Assembly: GCA_000310025.1 (NCBI GenBank)
Contig: FN649727.1
Span: 1,498,029-1,562,028, forward strand
From: Ectocarpus siliculosus
Taxonomy: Eukaryota; Sar; Phaeophyceae; Ectocarpales; Ectocarpaceae
Reading direction: 5' to 3'
DNA length: 64,000 nucleotides
Part shown: in pieces, positions 35,601 through 45,900 of the stretch
How positions within the stretch are numbered: the first letter of the stretch is position 1
Layout of the letters: each line of letters begins with the position of its first letter
Program-made: the position numbers and the translations under genes
Notes under the pieces: generated by a model
Databases searched by the model: none
Told to the model about the DNA's origin: nothing
The model's input: the letters and a program-made list of their open reading frames with translations, nothing else

Positions 35601-37148
35601 CTAAGTTGGAATCGAGCGATGTCCCCCCACCTATATATGTAAGCCGTGTGCTTGTTCCGACAAAGTGTATCATGTATGCTCTCCTTCGTTTTTGGTTGGA
35701 AGGTGCGCATGGGCACAGACAAGGACCCAGAGCACGAGGACAAGACCGGGTCGAATCCGCTGCGCCAGGGATGCCCGACGGAGGAGGACCTCCGAAAGGG
35801 CTTCAGCCTCGTATACCTCTCCAGGACGGTGAGCCAGGCCTCAGGAAAATGGATGGATTAGGAGTCGTGTAGAGACGAGACCGCGGGGATAACGTGGAGA
35901 CAAGAAAGACCACTGGAAAATGGATCATGTAGAGATAACAAAGAACAAAGGGAAATGGAAACGGAGTGGCGTAGAGACAAGACCACGGGAATAGGGATAG
36001 TGTGGAGACAAGAGGGGCCACAGGGAAATGGAAAGGGAGTGGTACAGAAACAAGAAATACCCCAGGGAAATGGAACAGGGAAGGGGTGATGTGGAGACAA
36101 GAAAGACCACAGGGAAAGGGATGGAAATTGTAGGGACAGACGACAAGACAAGTTGCACATGAGCGTTATCTTGTCGCGTAAGGAATGCACGGTAGTGAAA
36201 TACCTATTCCACTGACGCTTGGTCGCTTTGTTCGGGCGTGGGGGTTGCATCCATGAGTGGACCGTTGATGCAAAGAATGGGCCTGCCTCAGGTGTTTTTT
36301 CTTGTCTCTCTCCGGGCGACTCTCTTGAGGCGTTGTTGCATGGCGGGGAAGGTTAAGTCTGGCCATTGTGTTTCTTTTTCTTTCTTGGCTCGTTTTTCTG
36401 TGAAACGGTTGGGAAGGTCCTTCCAACAGGGACAGGAACGAGTCTTGCTCACCTCTCAGGCCGCTCGAGTCTCGTGTGTACTTACTGTGCGTTAGGAGCA
36501 GAGCTCTTGGTGTTGATCTTGATCTTGATCTGATTGCGACTGTATCGTTGAAACTTTAAGTTTGCATCGAACGAAGTGGGAGCTCCCCCCGGCCAAGACC
36601 ACGTGCGTTGGCTGCACTTTCCCACGGTGCAGCCTGCCCTGGCGCCATGTATTGTCTCTTGCTCATAATTCGCCCGTCACGGATCCCCTTCAGGTCGAGT
36701 CTCCTTGAGCCGTGCTGATTAGCAATCCGAGTGACGACTGTCAAGCTTGCAACCAAGGACACGTCCGAGGGCTCAACTCCCAACAGGGGCGTGGCACTAT
36801 TATTTCTTTTTTTCCTTGCGTAAGAGAACAGGAGAACTTTGGAAAGTAGCTGGTATTGATTATGTAACGTTCGCGCAAACGTGAAGAAAGCACACAAGCT
36901 CTCTCAGACTTGAACGTTCTTGAGCACGTGCGTGGCGCGTGCGCGTTGTTCAAAAACTCTTACCCTCTTCCCCCCCCCGCCCGCCCGCCATCCATCCATC
37001 GACCCAGCTTGATTTCTCGTGCGAGTCGGAAGACGAGATGCACTACATCGTCAACGGCTTCCGGGCAATGGTGGCGGAGACGTTGGCCGCGGGGGCGGGC
37101 TCGTCGGCGTTCGGCAGCCAATCGTGGGTCAGAAAAGAGACTCGCTGA
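29698..37148 (+). CDS. Small PH-domain protein, five exons
   Basis: Exons are 29698-29811, 31991-32082, 34934-35054, 35703-35828 and 37008-37148, making 197 residues. Phases agree at every join, including a split Ser codon between exons 2 and 3. After a disordered start (MALIEPAGTASSGGPSPE) comes a pleckstrin-homology fold. The opening strands read LTEGFNLVKHSRSGKASNRV and IYTVDNGVHFRMAKGKKGSL. A variable loop with TDKDPEHEDK follows, then GFSLVYLSRTLDFSCESEDE and a C-terminal helix (HYIVNGFRAMVAETLA). Strand order and the final SRTLDF plus helix are typical of PH domains of PLC and plant RCC1-PH proteins. It probably binds phosphoinositides or a protein partner at membranes, as the family does; the ligand cannot be read here. 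Other phase-0 exons could exist between the first two. The domain fills the protein, so it is likely an adaptor. Confidence 0.8.
31300..31468 (+). repeat. Dispersed repeat family D, long copy 2
   Basis: It follows a GGGGGG run and shares the full body of the copy at 19845-20009, including CCCTACAAAGCCGGGACGG and GCGAAGCGCCGTGAGGTAT. It has a short insertion near the TTGACC segment. It lies in intron 1 of the PH-domain gene. Confidence 0.85.
32273..33308. mobile_element. Non-autonomous DNA-transposon-like element with AAATCTTG subterminal repeats
   Basis: The left end CGATTTATGGGAACAAAATC (32273, repeated at 32335) is matched in inverse by CCCCCATAAATCG ending at 33220 and by GATTATGTTTCCATAAA ending at 33308. 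The motif AAATCTTG, or its complement, recurs many times just inside both ends, as is common for subterminal transposase sites. The two left and two right ends suggest nesting or end duplication. There is no transposase frame inside. It sits in intron 2 of the PH-domain gene. The superfamily is undetermined. Confidence 0.65.
34751..34914. other. Assembly gap of 164 N
   Basis: Unresolved bases within intron 2 of the PH-domain gene, ending 19 bp before the acceptor of exon 3. The exon itself is intact. Confidence 0.99.
35308..35509. repeat. MITE-like element, copy 2 (202 bp)
   Basis: The left end GGTGACACAAAATACCACAC, then CCCCTG and TTTTCAAAGCTT, is mirrored by AGCTTGAAAATCGGCCCAGG and GGGCGTGGTATCATGCGTTACC at the right. 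It is flanked by TA on both sides (GTA before, TAC after). The interior matches copy 1 (GAAAACGGCGG, CCGATA, CATGCATCCTCTTCATCGTG). Confidence 0.8.
35870..36130. repeat. Minisatellite, unit about 45-55 bp
   Basis: The phrases GTGGAGACAAGAAAGACCAC and AGGGAAATGGAA alternate at least five times with drift, inside intron 4 of the PH-domain gene. The rest of that intron, to 37007, shows no exon. Confidence 0.75.
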
Positions 37149-40100
37149 GGCACCAGGGGGGGGGCGGGAGGGGGCCGGGCATTGTGTGCACGCTTGCAGC
37201 TGGGACGGCAACCGGGGGGAGGGGGGGGGAAGAGACGAAGCATGCCCTTATGGGGGGTACGGGGTGACTTCTGGTGGTAGTATCCCAACTGCTTAACAAC
37301 GCGCGGAGCGTGTGAGTGAGTGAACGAGTGAGGTTTGGAAACTGTTGAGGCTGACTTGACTTTCCGTCAGAGGAAGGCTCCTGGACGTGCCAATATTTTT
37401 GGGTCGACTCCCACCGCCGTTCCAACGGATCATGGTGCAGAACAAAGATAGATGCCAACGCTACAATACGTGTTCCCGGTGTTACGCCGCGTTTTTGGTC
37501 GCGTTCCTGTTGGCTGAGGGCTAGTGGCTCTCACTCACCCTCTCTCTTGTCCTGGCAGTTTCTTGTCCGCCCTGGGGGATAGAGTGGGAGTAGACGTCCT
37601 TCCTTCTTTTAAGTTTATCGTGGTGGTGAAAGAAATCATGTCGAAGGAGGGGAGGGAGAGGGTCGACGTCGATCGCTTCTGTTTGCCCTCGTCTTTTCGG
37701 GCGGTTTGGCGGCAGCAGCGGCGATTTAGAGGGCGGATAGAGGCAGGCACTACTACCTGCTTGTGTGGGGGGTTTTGGGTTGAGTTGGAAGTCTTGTGGC
37801 GATATTTTTAGGGCGGGGGGCGGAGGGAGGCATACAGTCAGTGCGTAGGGTATACTTTAATCAGGTGTTCCTCGGGAGAGGCGGGCGTGGCCATGGGTGA
37901 GAGAGAAGACATGGTCGCCATCAGGCATGCGTACACCGTATAGTGGCACACTTACACTTGTCGTCCTAGAACAAGAGAGGTGTGAGCTCAAGTCCCGACT
38001 TCAATGAGTTTTGTGCCCTGTCGTTTGGTTCTCTTTTTCTTTTTCTTTTCCACGATTCTTGTTGCATGCGTGAGAGATGGAGAGAAGTGCGTGAGAAAAT
38101 GTACCCAGGGACGAGCCATTTATGACACTCCGGTTTACGTTTGTTCACCAACACGAGTGCTTCGATTGCACTAATGTTGAACGTCCGTTGGTTTATGCAA
38201 CGAACGGTTTGCACGGTGTCAAGCATCGGGTGTTGTTGGCTGCAAACCCTGGGGGGTCGCCGGATCGGAGCGCGCCCGCGCGGGGGGGGGCGGGGTGGAA
38301 GCTAGTGAGCAAGTGGTGGGTCGATATCGCTGGTGAGATCTTTCGTATCCATTCGTTCCTGTACCTCGCCCCCCGAGATATGCGTATCTATCCGGGTGGG
38401 CACTGTGCATATGTGTGATGTCCGCTGGACTCTGATGGTTCCAGCTGCGCATCAGAGAGGCAGGGAGGGGCACGTTTGCGCGAGGAACTACTCGGTAGAT
38501 TCATTTTGAAAGCAGCAGTTGCTGCTGCAGGTCCCTCCAATCCACACGCGACATGTAGCCCAAGTCTATGCATACACCCGACAGAAAGAACAGCAGTAGT
38601 CACGTTTTCAGTTTTCCTCTCTCTTGTGTGTGCGTGTGGGGGGTGCGTAGTGAAGGTGTGGGTGTGACCAGAGGGCAAGGTCGATTGGTCACACAAAGCC
38701 CGCTGGTGCCCATTGTGTTCCTTTGTTAATATATAAGTATGATTTCTTTTCGGGATTTATAATCTGTTGCTCCTCTTTTCGTCGTCGAGACATGCGGGTC
38801 TGTTCGGAGGAGGGTGGTGAGATTCCACACACAAGTGTTCGAGATCTTTGCATTTGGGTTCTGTCTTGCCGTTTGGTGGCAAGAGACTTCCAGGACCGGG
38901 TTGCCGCGTGGGGTGCTGCTGTGCGTTCGTGTTTTCCTGCGATGCTCGCACATGATGTAGCGTTTGTTTTGTCTGTTTGCATGCGAAGAGGTTGCTGTTG
39001 AAGCAGCTGTGCTGCTCGGCAAGAATTGAGTCGAGTCGCCGCTTTTTTGTCTTTTCATCCACATTGTAGTATATACATTTTTACGGTGTCCTCTTTTTTG
39101 TTTCGTTCTATTTTCTAGGTGGCGGGTGGGCGTTTTTCCCGGGCTCCAGCTTGCCCGCCGCCCCCCTCCAACGATAAAAGAGCAACGAGTTAAACCACCA
39201 GAAATTTTGCCCTTTCCTTACGAGAGAGAGGCGAAAAATGGAAGGACTTTCACGAGACAATCTTGGGGGATGACTTGTTGGTACCCAGACAACAGAGTGG
39301 GCGAAGGAGGGTGTGAGATCCTTTTCGCTGCCGGGAAGTTGGCGCGGGAGTAGTCGTGTGGCTTATTTGTTGGTGGCAATCGTGCGCCCCGTTCTGCCCA
39401 ACCGGAAGCCAGCGCAGTAAGCAAGCTGATGAGGACTCCAATATAAAGAGCTCACATGCTTTGGGAGTCATTCACTACGCACCAAAAATGGTTCGCATTA
39501 TGAAAGCAATGGAGGGACGAGCGATAGCAGCAGCACCCACATACCGTACACAGCGTTTCCGCGGCTGCAGCCGGAGCTCCGCGACGGGCTCAGACGAGGT
39601 CATGAGCGCTTTCACCTAGGGAGATACGTTGCACATGTTGTCTAGTTGCTGGTGCTGGTCGCCAACCGGAATCTGTTTTGACGCTCTCTCCCCGTGCCGT
39701 GAGAACAAGATTTTTTTTTATGTTTTTGCTCAAGCCTCGACCAGTTTTCCGACACTTGTCTACTTGACGGCTCTCTCTCGCCCTGAAGAACAACAATAAA
39801 TGTTCTCGGTTATTGCGCATGGCCCCGCAAAACATTTGGTCAACATCTGCATGCGGAAAAAATCGGCAAAAACCACGACCCCGCGCCATGTTTCAACGCC
39901 TTCGCGCGCGCAGGCCTACCCAGCCGCCTTTCACTGCATCCATGGCGAGGCTGTTCCGAAAAGCGCTGCCACACAAGACTGCAAGCCGGGTCACGCTTGT
40001 ATGCTGCACCTGCCGTCGCTACTTGCTGTGTTGTTCCTCAACCAGAAGACCCTTACCGTTCCATCCGCACCTCTTTAACCTGGCAGCAAAAACGACTTTT

Positions 40101-42232
40101 GACTTTTACACATGAACAAATTGTCTCAAAAAATAAAAACTCTGGCTGCAGATAGAGGATTCACTTTTTTTCAGCAATCCACGACGCACACGTGTCGGGA
40201 AAGGCCCGGTGGTGGACATGGCGGTAGAGGGTGCTTCTCAATCCCATAAAAATAACAGCAGCGTCACAATTCGCGGCATGCGTAGTTATTTTCTATCTTT
40301 CTTTGCAAACCCAAGCAATTGGCAATCAAATACCCGTTGACTACATGCTCTACCAGAGCCATAAAATCTCCCCCCTCACACAGCAAAACACACCAAAAGC
40401 TGTTTACGACCAGACTTCCCATCACCACCACGATCAAACCCGAACAATCTGCCTCAAATCTATCAACAATTACAGCTAGGCCGTTGTATCATGTCGGCAC
40501 CCAGGGGGGGCGGGGGGGGGCACTTGCACCATGCTACATCTGGCTAGGATCTAAGGGCATGAGCTCCCTGCCCCCCAAGAAGGGCAGAAGCAGCACGAAC
40601 GGTACGAGGGATAGCACCGTGTAGATGATCACGCGAACCTGCGCTCAAGCACGAAGGCGCGGACGAAAACAAACGAACAGCGGACAGCAGGCACAGCAAA
40701 CAATGAGGGAGGAGGAGGAGGAGGAGGAGGCGGGGCTGCTGAACGAAGACGATTCAACGCATGCCAAGGGGGGGAAAGAGCTGCTTCGCTTCAAGCGACA
40801 GCAGCTGTTGCAGGGATTTCTTGAAGAGGATTTTGCGATGCGTTTAGAAAACTGCCGCGTGTGGTACTCGTTAGGCTGTGCGGTCGGACGCCCGTCTCCA
40901 CTGACTGACACGCTGCATGAACGCATGACGGCGACCGCAGTTCGATGTTGAATGTCGAACCGACGAGCTCAGCTCCACAGGGTGCATACACGGTCCGGGT
41001 GCTGCTTACGGCGGTTGTGCGTCGAATGTCGAACCTTCAATTATTTGCTTTGCGAAGGGTTCGCCGCCACCCGTGCCTTGCGACACCGGATATTTGGATC
41101 AAACCGACCAAGATTCTTGGACAACGTCTGGCCCAGTTTCCAAAGATATTCCATGAGGAAACCGCAAGTTGTTCTTGGATACCAGAAACTATGAGCGCGG
41201 TGTGCAGTATTTAATCGAGGTTGCCAACCGCATTTCATCTTCGGTAATTGGTCCACGGCAACTATATATTTGTACAGGTACAACAAAGAGAAGCATGCGT
41301 ATGTGTGTGTTCTAGCAGCATATTTTACACTCTGTTAGAGACTCTTCCTATCTAAGCTGTTTCACGCCGTCTGATTGGCCAGACGTTGGTTCCTAGCCTT
41401 GACCCTCTCCACCGCCCTCTCACCGTTCCGCATTCCGAGAACGCGGCTGCGCCGCGTTCTCGCCCAGTTCGCGGCCGCTAGGCCGTGCGTTGGCCGTGCG
41501 TTGGCCGTGGGTGAGGGTTAGGGGTGGTTAGGTCGGCCACGGTGTTTCCTAGCCTTCACCACCGGTTAGACCTAAAGAGTCACTATTGTAACAGACCGAA
41601 AATAGACCTGGTGTTCTAACAACCGCTCTCGGCACAAACTGTTCCAGATGGTAGGAACGAATATATCGTGTTTGCCGCTTTGGTAGGAACGAATATACCG
41701 CCAGGAGGCCAATCATCCCACATTTCTAGCTTTCGAGAGAAGATCATGGTAATACTACTGCCTGTCGAGTCAGGAGCAGAGATCGAAGTGTCTGTCCAGT
41801 CAGGAACAGCAGGGATCAACAGCAGTGGGCGAGTAAAATGGAGACATGAAACAGACCGCAGCGGGCACATCTTTATCTCTCTCTTCGTGCGCAAGAAGAA
41901 ACGCGATTGGCTTGCCTCGAGACGCCACTTGACGACAGCCTCGAGCCTGCCGATCGCGGCGTCGAGCCCCCGGCACCACCACCATGCCAGGCAATCGACG
42001 CATACGGCACATCATCCCTGCCGCACCATTGTTGTTGTTGTTTTCTTCACATTAAACTCGTGTCAGTTGCTAAATCCCAAAATCTAGCAAAGACTCGGCC
42101 CGTGGTCACAAAAATGCTAGAGCCATCACCATGGACAAGTCAGGAACGCGGGACTGTCATCATTCCGCAGAGGGCGGCAGCGGCGGCGAGCGACCCGCCG
42201 CCGACGCCGCTATCCAAAGACCCCAGACCTAC
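37149..42232. other. Region without a confident gene
   Basis: Nothing here passed the splice and motif test. Weak coding-like pieces on the plus strand are 40558-40624 (MSSLPPKKGRSSTNGTRDST then stop) and 40703-40855 (an acidic start MREEEEEEEAGLLNEDD followed by RFKRQQLLQGFLEEDFAMRL). On the minus strand 41190-41050 reads EYLWKLGQTLSKNLGRFDPN. None has consistent partners. G and C runs near 37157, 38281 and 40504 and an AT-rich stretch at 38700-38760 are the other landmarks. Confidence 0.45.
41436..41462. other. Perfect 12 bp hairpin with 3-base loop
   Basis: CGAGAACGCGGC, loop TGC, then GCCGCGTTCTCG. It lies between two TTCCTAGCCTT direct repeats (about 41390 and 41546), so it may be internal to a small repeat element. 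No U tract follows that would suggest a terminator. Confidence 0.6.
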
Positions 42233-42748
42233 CTTTTTCGAATCAGACTCCTCCTCGGCCTTCTCCGGTTCCAACGCCTTTGGCTTCGGAGCCTCGAACG
42301 CTATCCCCTTCGACAAGTCGACCCCGCTTCCGCCGCCGCCTGGCTCGCTGTTAGTTGCGCCGCCGCTGCTGGTCGCTTCTGATTCCTCAGAAGGGTTCGC
42401 GATGCCCTCTTCTCCCAACGTCTCCCCCGATGCTCCGAGTCGCGATTGCCACCGGTCGAGTGACGGCACCGCTCGTGCTTCCATCGGCGCGAACATGCTG
42501 CTGTCGGTGTGCGTTGTCGAGTACGATGATGATGAAGGTGGTGAGGTGGCGGCCAACCTTTCAGTCGTCGCTGAGGAAGCCATATGACGAACATGACGTG
42601 ACGAAGAGGAACGGGGCGTCACCATTGTGAAGCAGATGGACCCCGAGAAGCGGGTGGCCGCGAGGACCGCCATGAACACAGGCGCAGGGTGCATCATGGC
42701 AGTGATAGGGTGATTGGCAGCAGACAATGTGTTCGACAAAGGTTGCAT
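42233..42748 (-). CDS. Probable first exon of an unrecognised, possibly organelle-targeted protein
   Basis: The frame runs from ATG at 42748, or more likely the ATG pair near 42697, to a consensus donor AAAAAG/GTAGGT at 42233. The start (MMHPAPVFMAVLAATRF and PRSSSSRHVRHMASSATTER) is rich in Ser, Ala and Arg and lacks acids, like a transit peptide. After it come FAPMEARAVPSLDRWQSRLG and a Gly/Ser linker, then GIAFEAPKPKALEPEKAEEE. No domain is recognisable in this part and downstream exons were not found. The plus strand is also open here, but only the minus frame ends at a good donor and has this targeting-like start. It is divergent from the hydrolase gene. Confidence 0.45.
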
Positions 42749-42969
42749 CCTTTTGCCGTCGCTGTAGCATATGTAGTCATGTTTTTTTGTCGTTCCCCCC
42801 CTCCCTGTCCAATCTGTGTATCCCCTCGCAAGAAGAAGCTGGCTGCTGGGCTGCTGTGTGTGCCAGTAGCAGGCTGTGCCAATGTGCCAAATGCAACAAT
42901 CGCAGCGCTAGCAGCTGGTCACAGGGTCTGCTGGGAGGCTGAAATTAAGGAGTTGACAGCGCACTTGCA
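42749..42969. promoter_or_regulatory. Probable short divergent promoter region
   Basis: Only about 220-270 bp separate the hydrolase ATG from the minus-strand frame at 42748, so 5' leaders and core promoters must be compact. It holds a T run and a pyrimidine-rich tract (CCCCCCTCCCTGTCC). Confidence 0.35.
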
Positions 42970-45900
42970 ATGGGCTGGTTGTCGGGGCTTATGTGGTGCG
43001 CCGGTGGGGTGGGTGCCCTGGGTGTGACGCTGGGCGCGCTTCTGTTCGTGTACCAAGATAGGCTTCTTTACGTCCCGTCCGTGCCCATCAGAGATCCTGA
43101 TGACAACCCGAGAGGTGTGTGTCTCTCCACTTGTTCACTTGTTCCTGCCATGATCACGGCGATCGAGAGAGAGAGAGAGGAAGAAACATAAAGGAGAGCG
43201 AGAGAGAGTTTTGAAAAATATCGGAACTTTGCCAAGGTGACAAGTAAACCAAGGGTTCCGCCGTTGGATGCGTAGACTGCTGAATACTGCTGTATGTAGT
43301 GGGCGAATGCAGCACGCTATTTACTGCTGTACATGCATATGCATGCATACGATTTCGTGCTACAGTACCTGGGCACCCTGCGAGGAATGCTCTTGTGTTC
43401 TCTTTCATGTTACAACACCGCTGTTCTTACCACGCAATGAATGCACCAGGTGCGGTGCTCTAGCGATTTTCTCGCGAAGTATCCCATCTACTTGACCCCC
43501 CCCCCGATCACCATGCTGCACATGTGTGTTGCTTTCTCGACATGGAAGGGGGAGAAGGAGAACGGCAGTATTCGCGCCATTGGATTCAGCTTGTTGTTTC
43601 TTGTCGGACGTTGGCTGAGCCCAAAAAGAGGGGTCAAACCTACAGTATTTCCGTTCACACCGTTGGAGGGTCCAGAGGTTTTCGCACCCTCCGCCCTTGA
43701 GCTGTTGATGCCCAGTGGTTCTGCGTTTGGGCGAGGAAAATGTAGCGTGCCCCAGGCGACCACATCAGCTCTTGGGAGGCAAATTTCATGCCATACAACT
43801 ACGCCCCAAATATAATATATTGAAGTAAAAAATACCCAGCACGAAAACCAAACACACCCTGTAGCAACGGCCTCGTCGGTTGAAGAAACCAAGGTACTGC
43901 GAGGAGGTCCTCATTTCCGACGAAGGGCCGGACTATCACTCGTCTCACGACGACGGCGACGCCTTCGAGAGCAAGCCTACCTCCGAGGAGCGGTTAGAAC
44001 ACCGTGGTGTCGTGTCGTTTTATGCGCTCCTCGGATATAGGCTTGGTCGTGTTGTTCTATGCGCTCCTCGGATATAGGAGGTACGCCATTTGTGTCGCGC
44101 CGTCGACTGAGCGTACGGGACTGCCGGGAGTCGGGCCTAGCCTCTGCGCCGTGTTGCAGCAGGCATGGATGGATACATGTCGCTGGCGTGATACAATCTT
44201 GAACAACACACACACACACACACACAGCGCAGCACTTCAAACCTGCGCCCCTGTTTTGGCTCCCGTTTTGGCTCCTGTTTTTTTGTCATCACCCTTTCAT
44301 TCTTTCGCAGGGTATCGCAACCCGCTAGAGCAAGGGATATCGTACGAGGATATGTACATGCCAACCTTGGATGGCATCAAGATCCACGGCTGGCTGCTCA
44401 AGAGTCCCGAGGCATCTAAGGTCCGCACCCTTCTTGCCTCTGTTGTTGTTTTCTCTCTGTGTAGTTTATTTCGAAGTGTTGCTTCAAGCGTACGTACGTG
44501 CGTGGATATAGATATGCACTGTTCTTTGTTCGGGTAAAGGTTAGCTTAAAGCTTAAGCTTAGCTTGTCACCGCTGTGGGGACGCACCTCTCTGTCTTCAG
44601 GGGGCAGTGAGCGTATTGCGGCGGTAGGGGTCGAACTTTTTTCTTTCAGTATCATACATTATACAAACATGACCTTGCAGCAGCAACAACCATGACCTTT
44701 AAAAAAGCAACAACTCAATGTCTGGTCCACCATGGTCTCGGGGAAGGGCCCCTTGCAATTTTTGTCCTTGCAATTTTTGATAGGATACTCTGTACGTCAA
44801 CACGACGAGTGGTGTCATCTAAATACATGATATCTTTGCCAGTTCCAAGCCCATGCATGTGAACATCTTGAACCTTTTTTCCTTTTGCTGTACGTGGAAG
44901 TCTTATTGTAGGCGATACGTTGTAGAGGAGTCTTGTGCGTAGGCATGAGGTAGGATTCCCTCTAGAGAGAAGACACGGAAAACGATGGTGTTTCCTACGC
45001 GGAATGGGCTTGGAGTATTGGATTGATGGCATTTCTATCGTCCTCGCGTACCAGTCTTGCTTCTCACTCGAGCACGTAGGACGGGTGACGCAGATATGTA
45101 TTTGGCGACCCGGCAGCCTTGTATCCTCGGAGCAATCGGCCAATCAGCCGGTCAGTGCTCTAGACTATTCTGCCAACCCGGAAGAAGTGACAATTGATGG
45201 TATTACTACGTAAAGGAAATATGCCCCCGCCCTCCACCCCGTCCCGGCTGTGTAGGGATGCGAGGTCAATGGCCTAACGACTACGGCATGCACGACCATG
45301 AGTACCCCCCCCCCCCCCACCCCCTCTCTTCTCTGTGGTGACGTCGTCGAGACCCTCCCCTTCCTCCATATTGTCCCCCTTTTTCCCGGCAACCAGGTGC
45401 CGACGCTAGTTTATTTTCACGGGAACGCCGGTAACATCGGGTTCAGGCTCGTCAACGCGCGCCAGATGCAGCTCGCCATCGGGTGCAACGTGCTCATGGT
45501 CGACTACCGAGGGTGAGTTCATCCCCTATCCCCGTGCTTCCGCTTCGTAAATGGTAGGAGGTAAACACCATCCGTGATGAACAACGACACGGTTGCTGAG
45601 GCGTTAATTACCGAGGGTAGTCCCCCCGGGAGGCTTTATTTGTGGACTCTTGTCTCCAGAATATCGCTAAATAGTCGAGTGGACGGCGAGCATCCGCGAT
45701 GTGCAGCAGTGCCGCAGTGGGCGACGCTTGTCTCTCGAGGAAATGAGTTCGAAAAAGTCGCGCTCCGTGGCGTGGTTATGTCCCGCCCCGCCCGGTGCTG
45801 CTGCCTACCGTCACTCCTCGCCGGAAAAAAAATAGCAACGTGAGAGGACGCGCGATTTATTGCAACAGCGGTTGGTTTGTGCACATTACAACACCATAAG

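Noticed and set aside
41510-41535. GAGGGTTAGGGGTGGTTAGG, telomere-like
   Set aside because: Fewer than two exact TTAGGG units, so not an interstitial telomere array.
41907-42587. Plus-strand open frame of 226 codons
   Set aside because: It overlaps the minus-strand exon that has a transit-peptide-like start and a consensus donor. The plus frame has neither a good start context nor splice partners.
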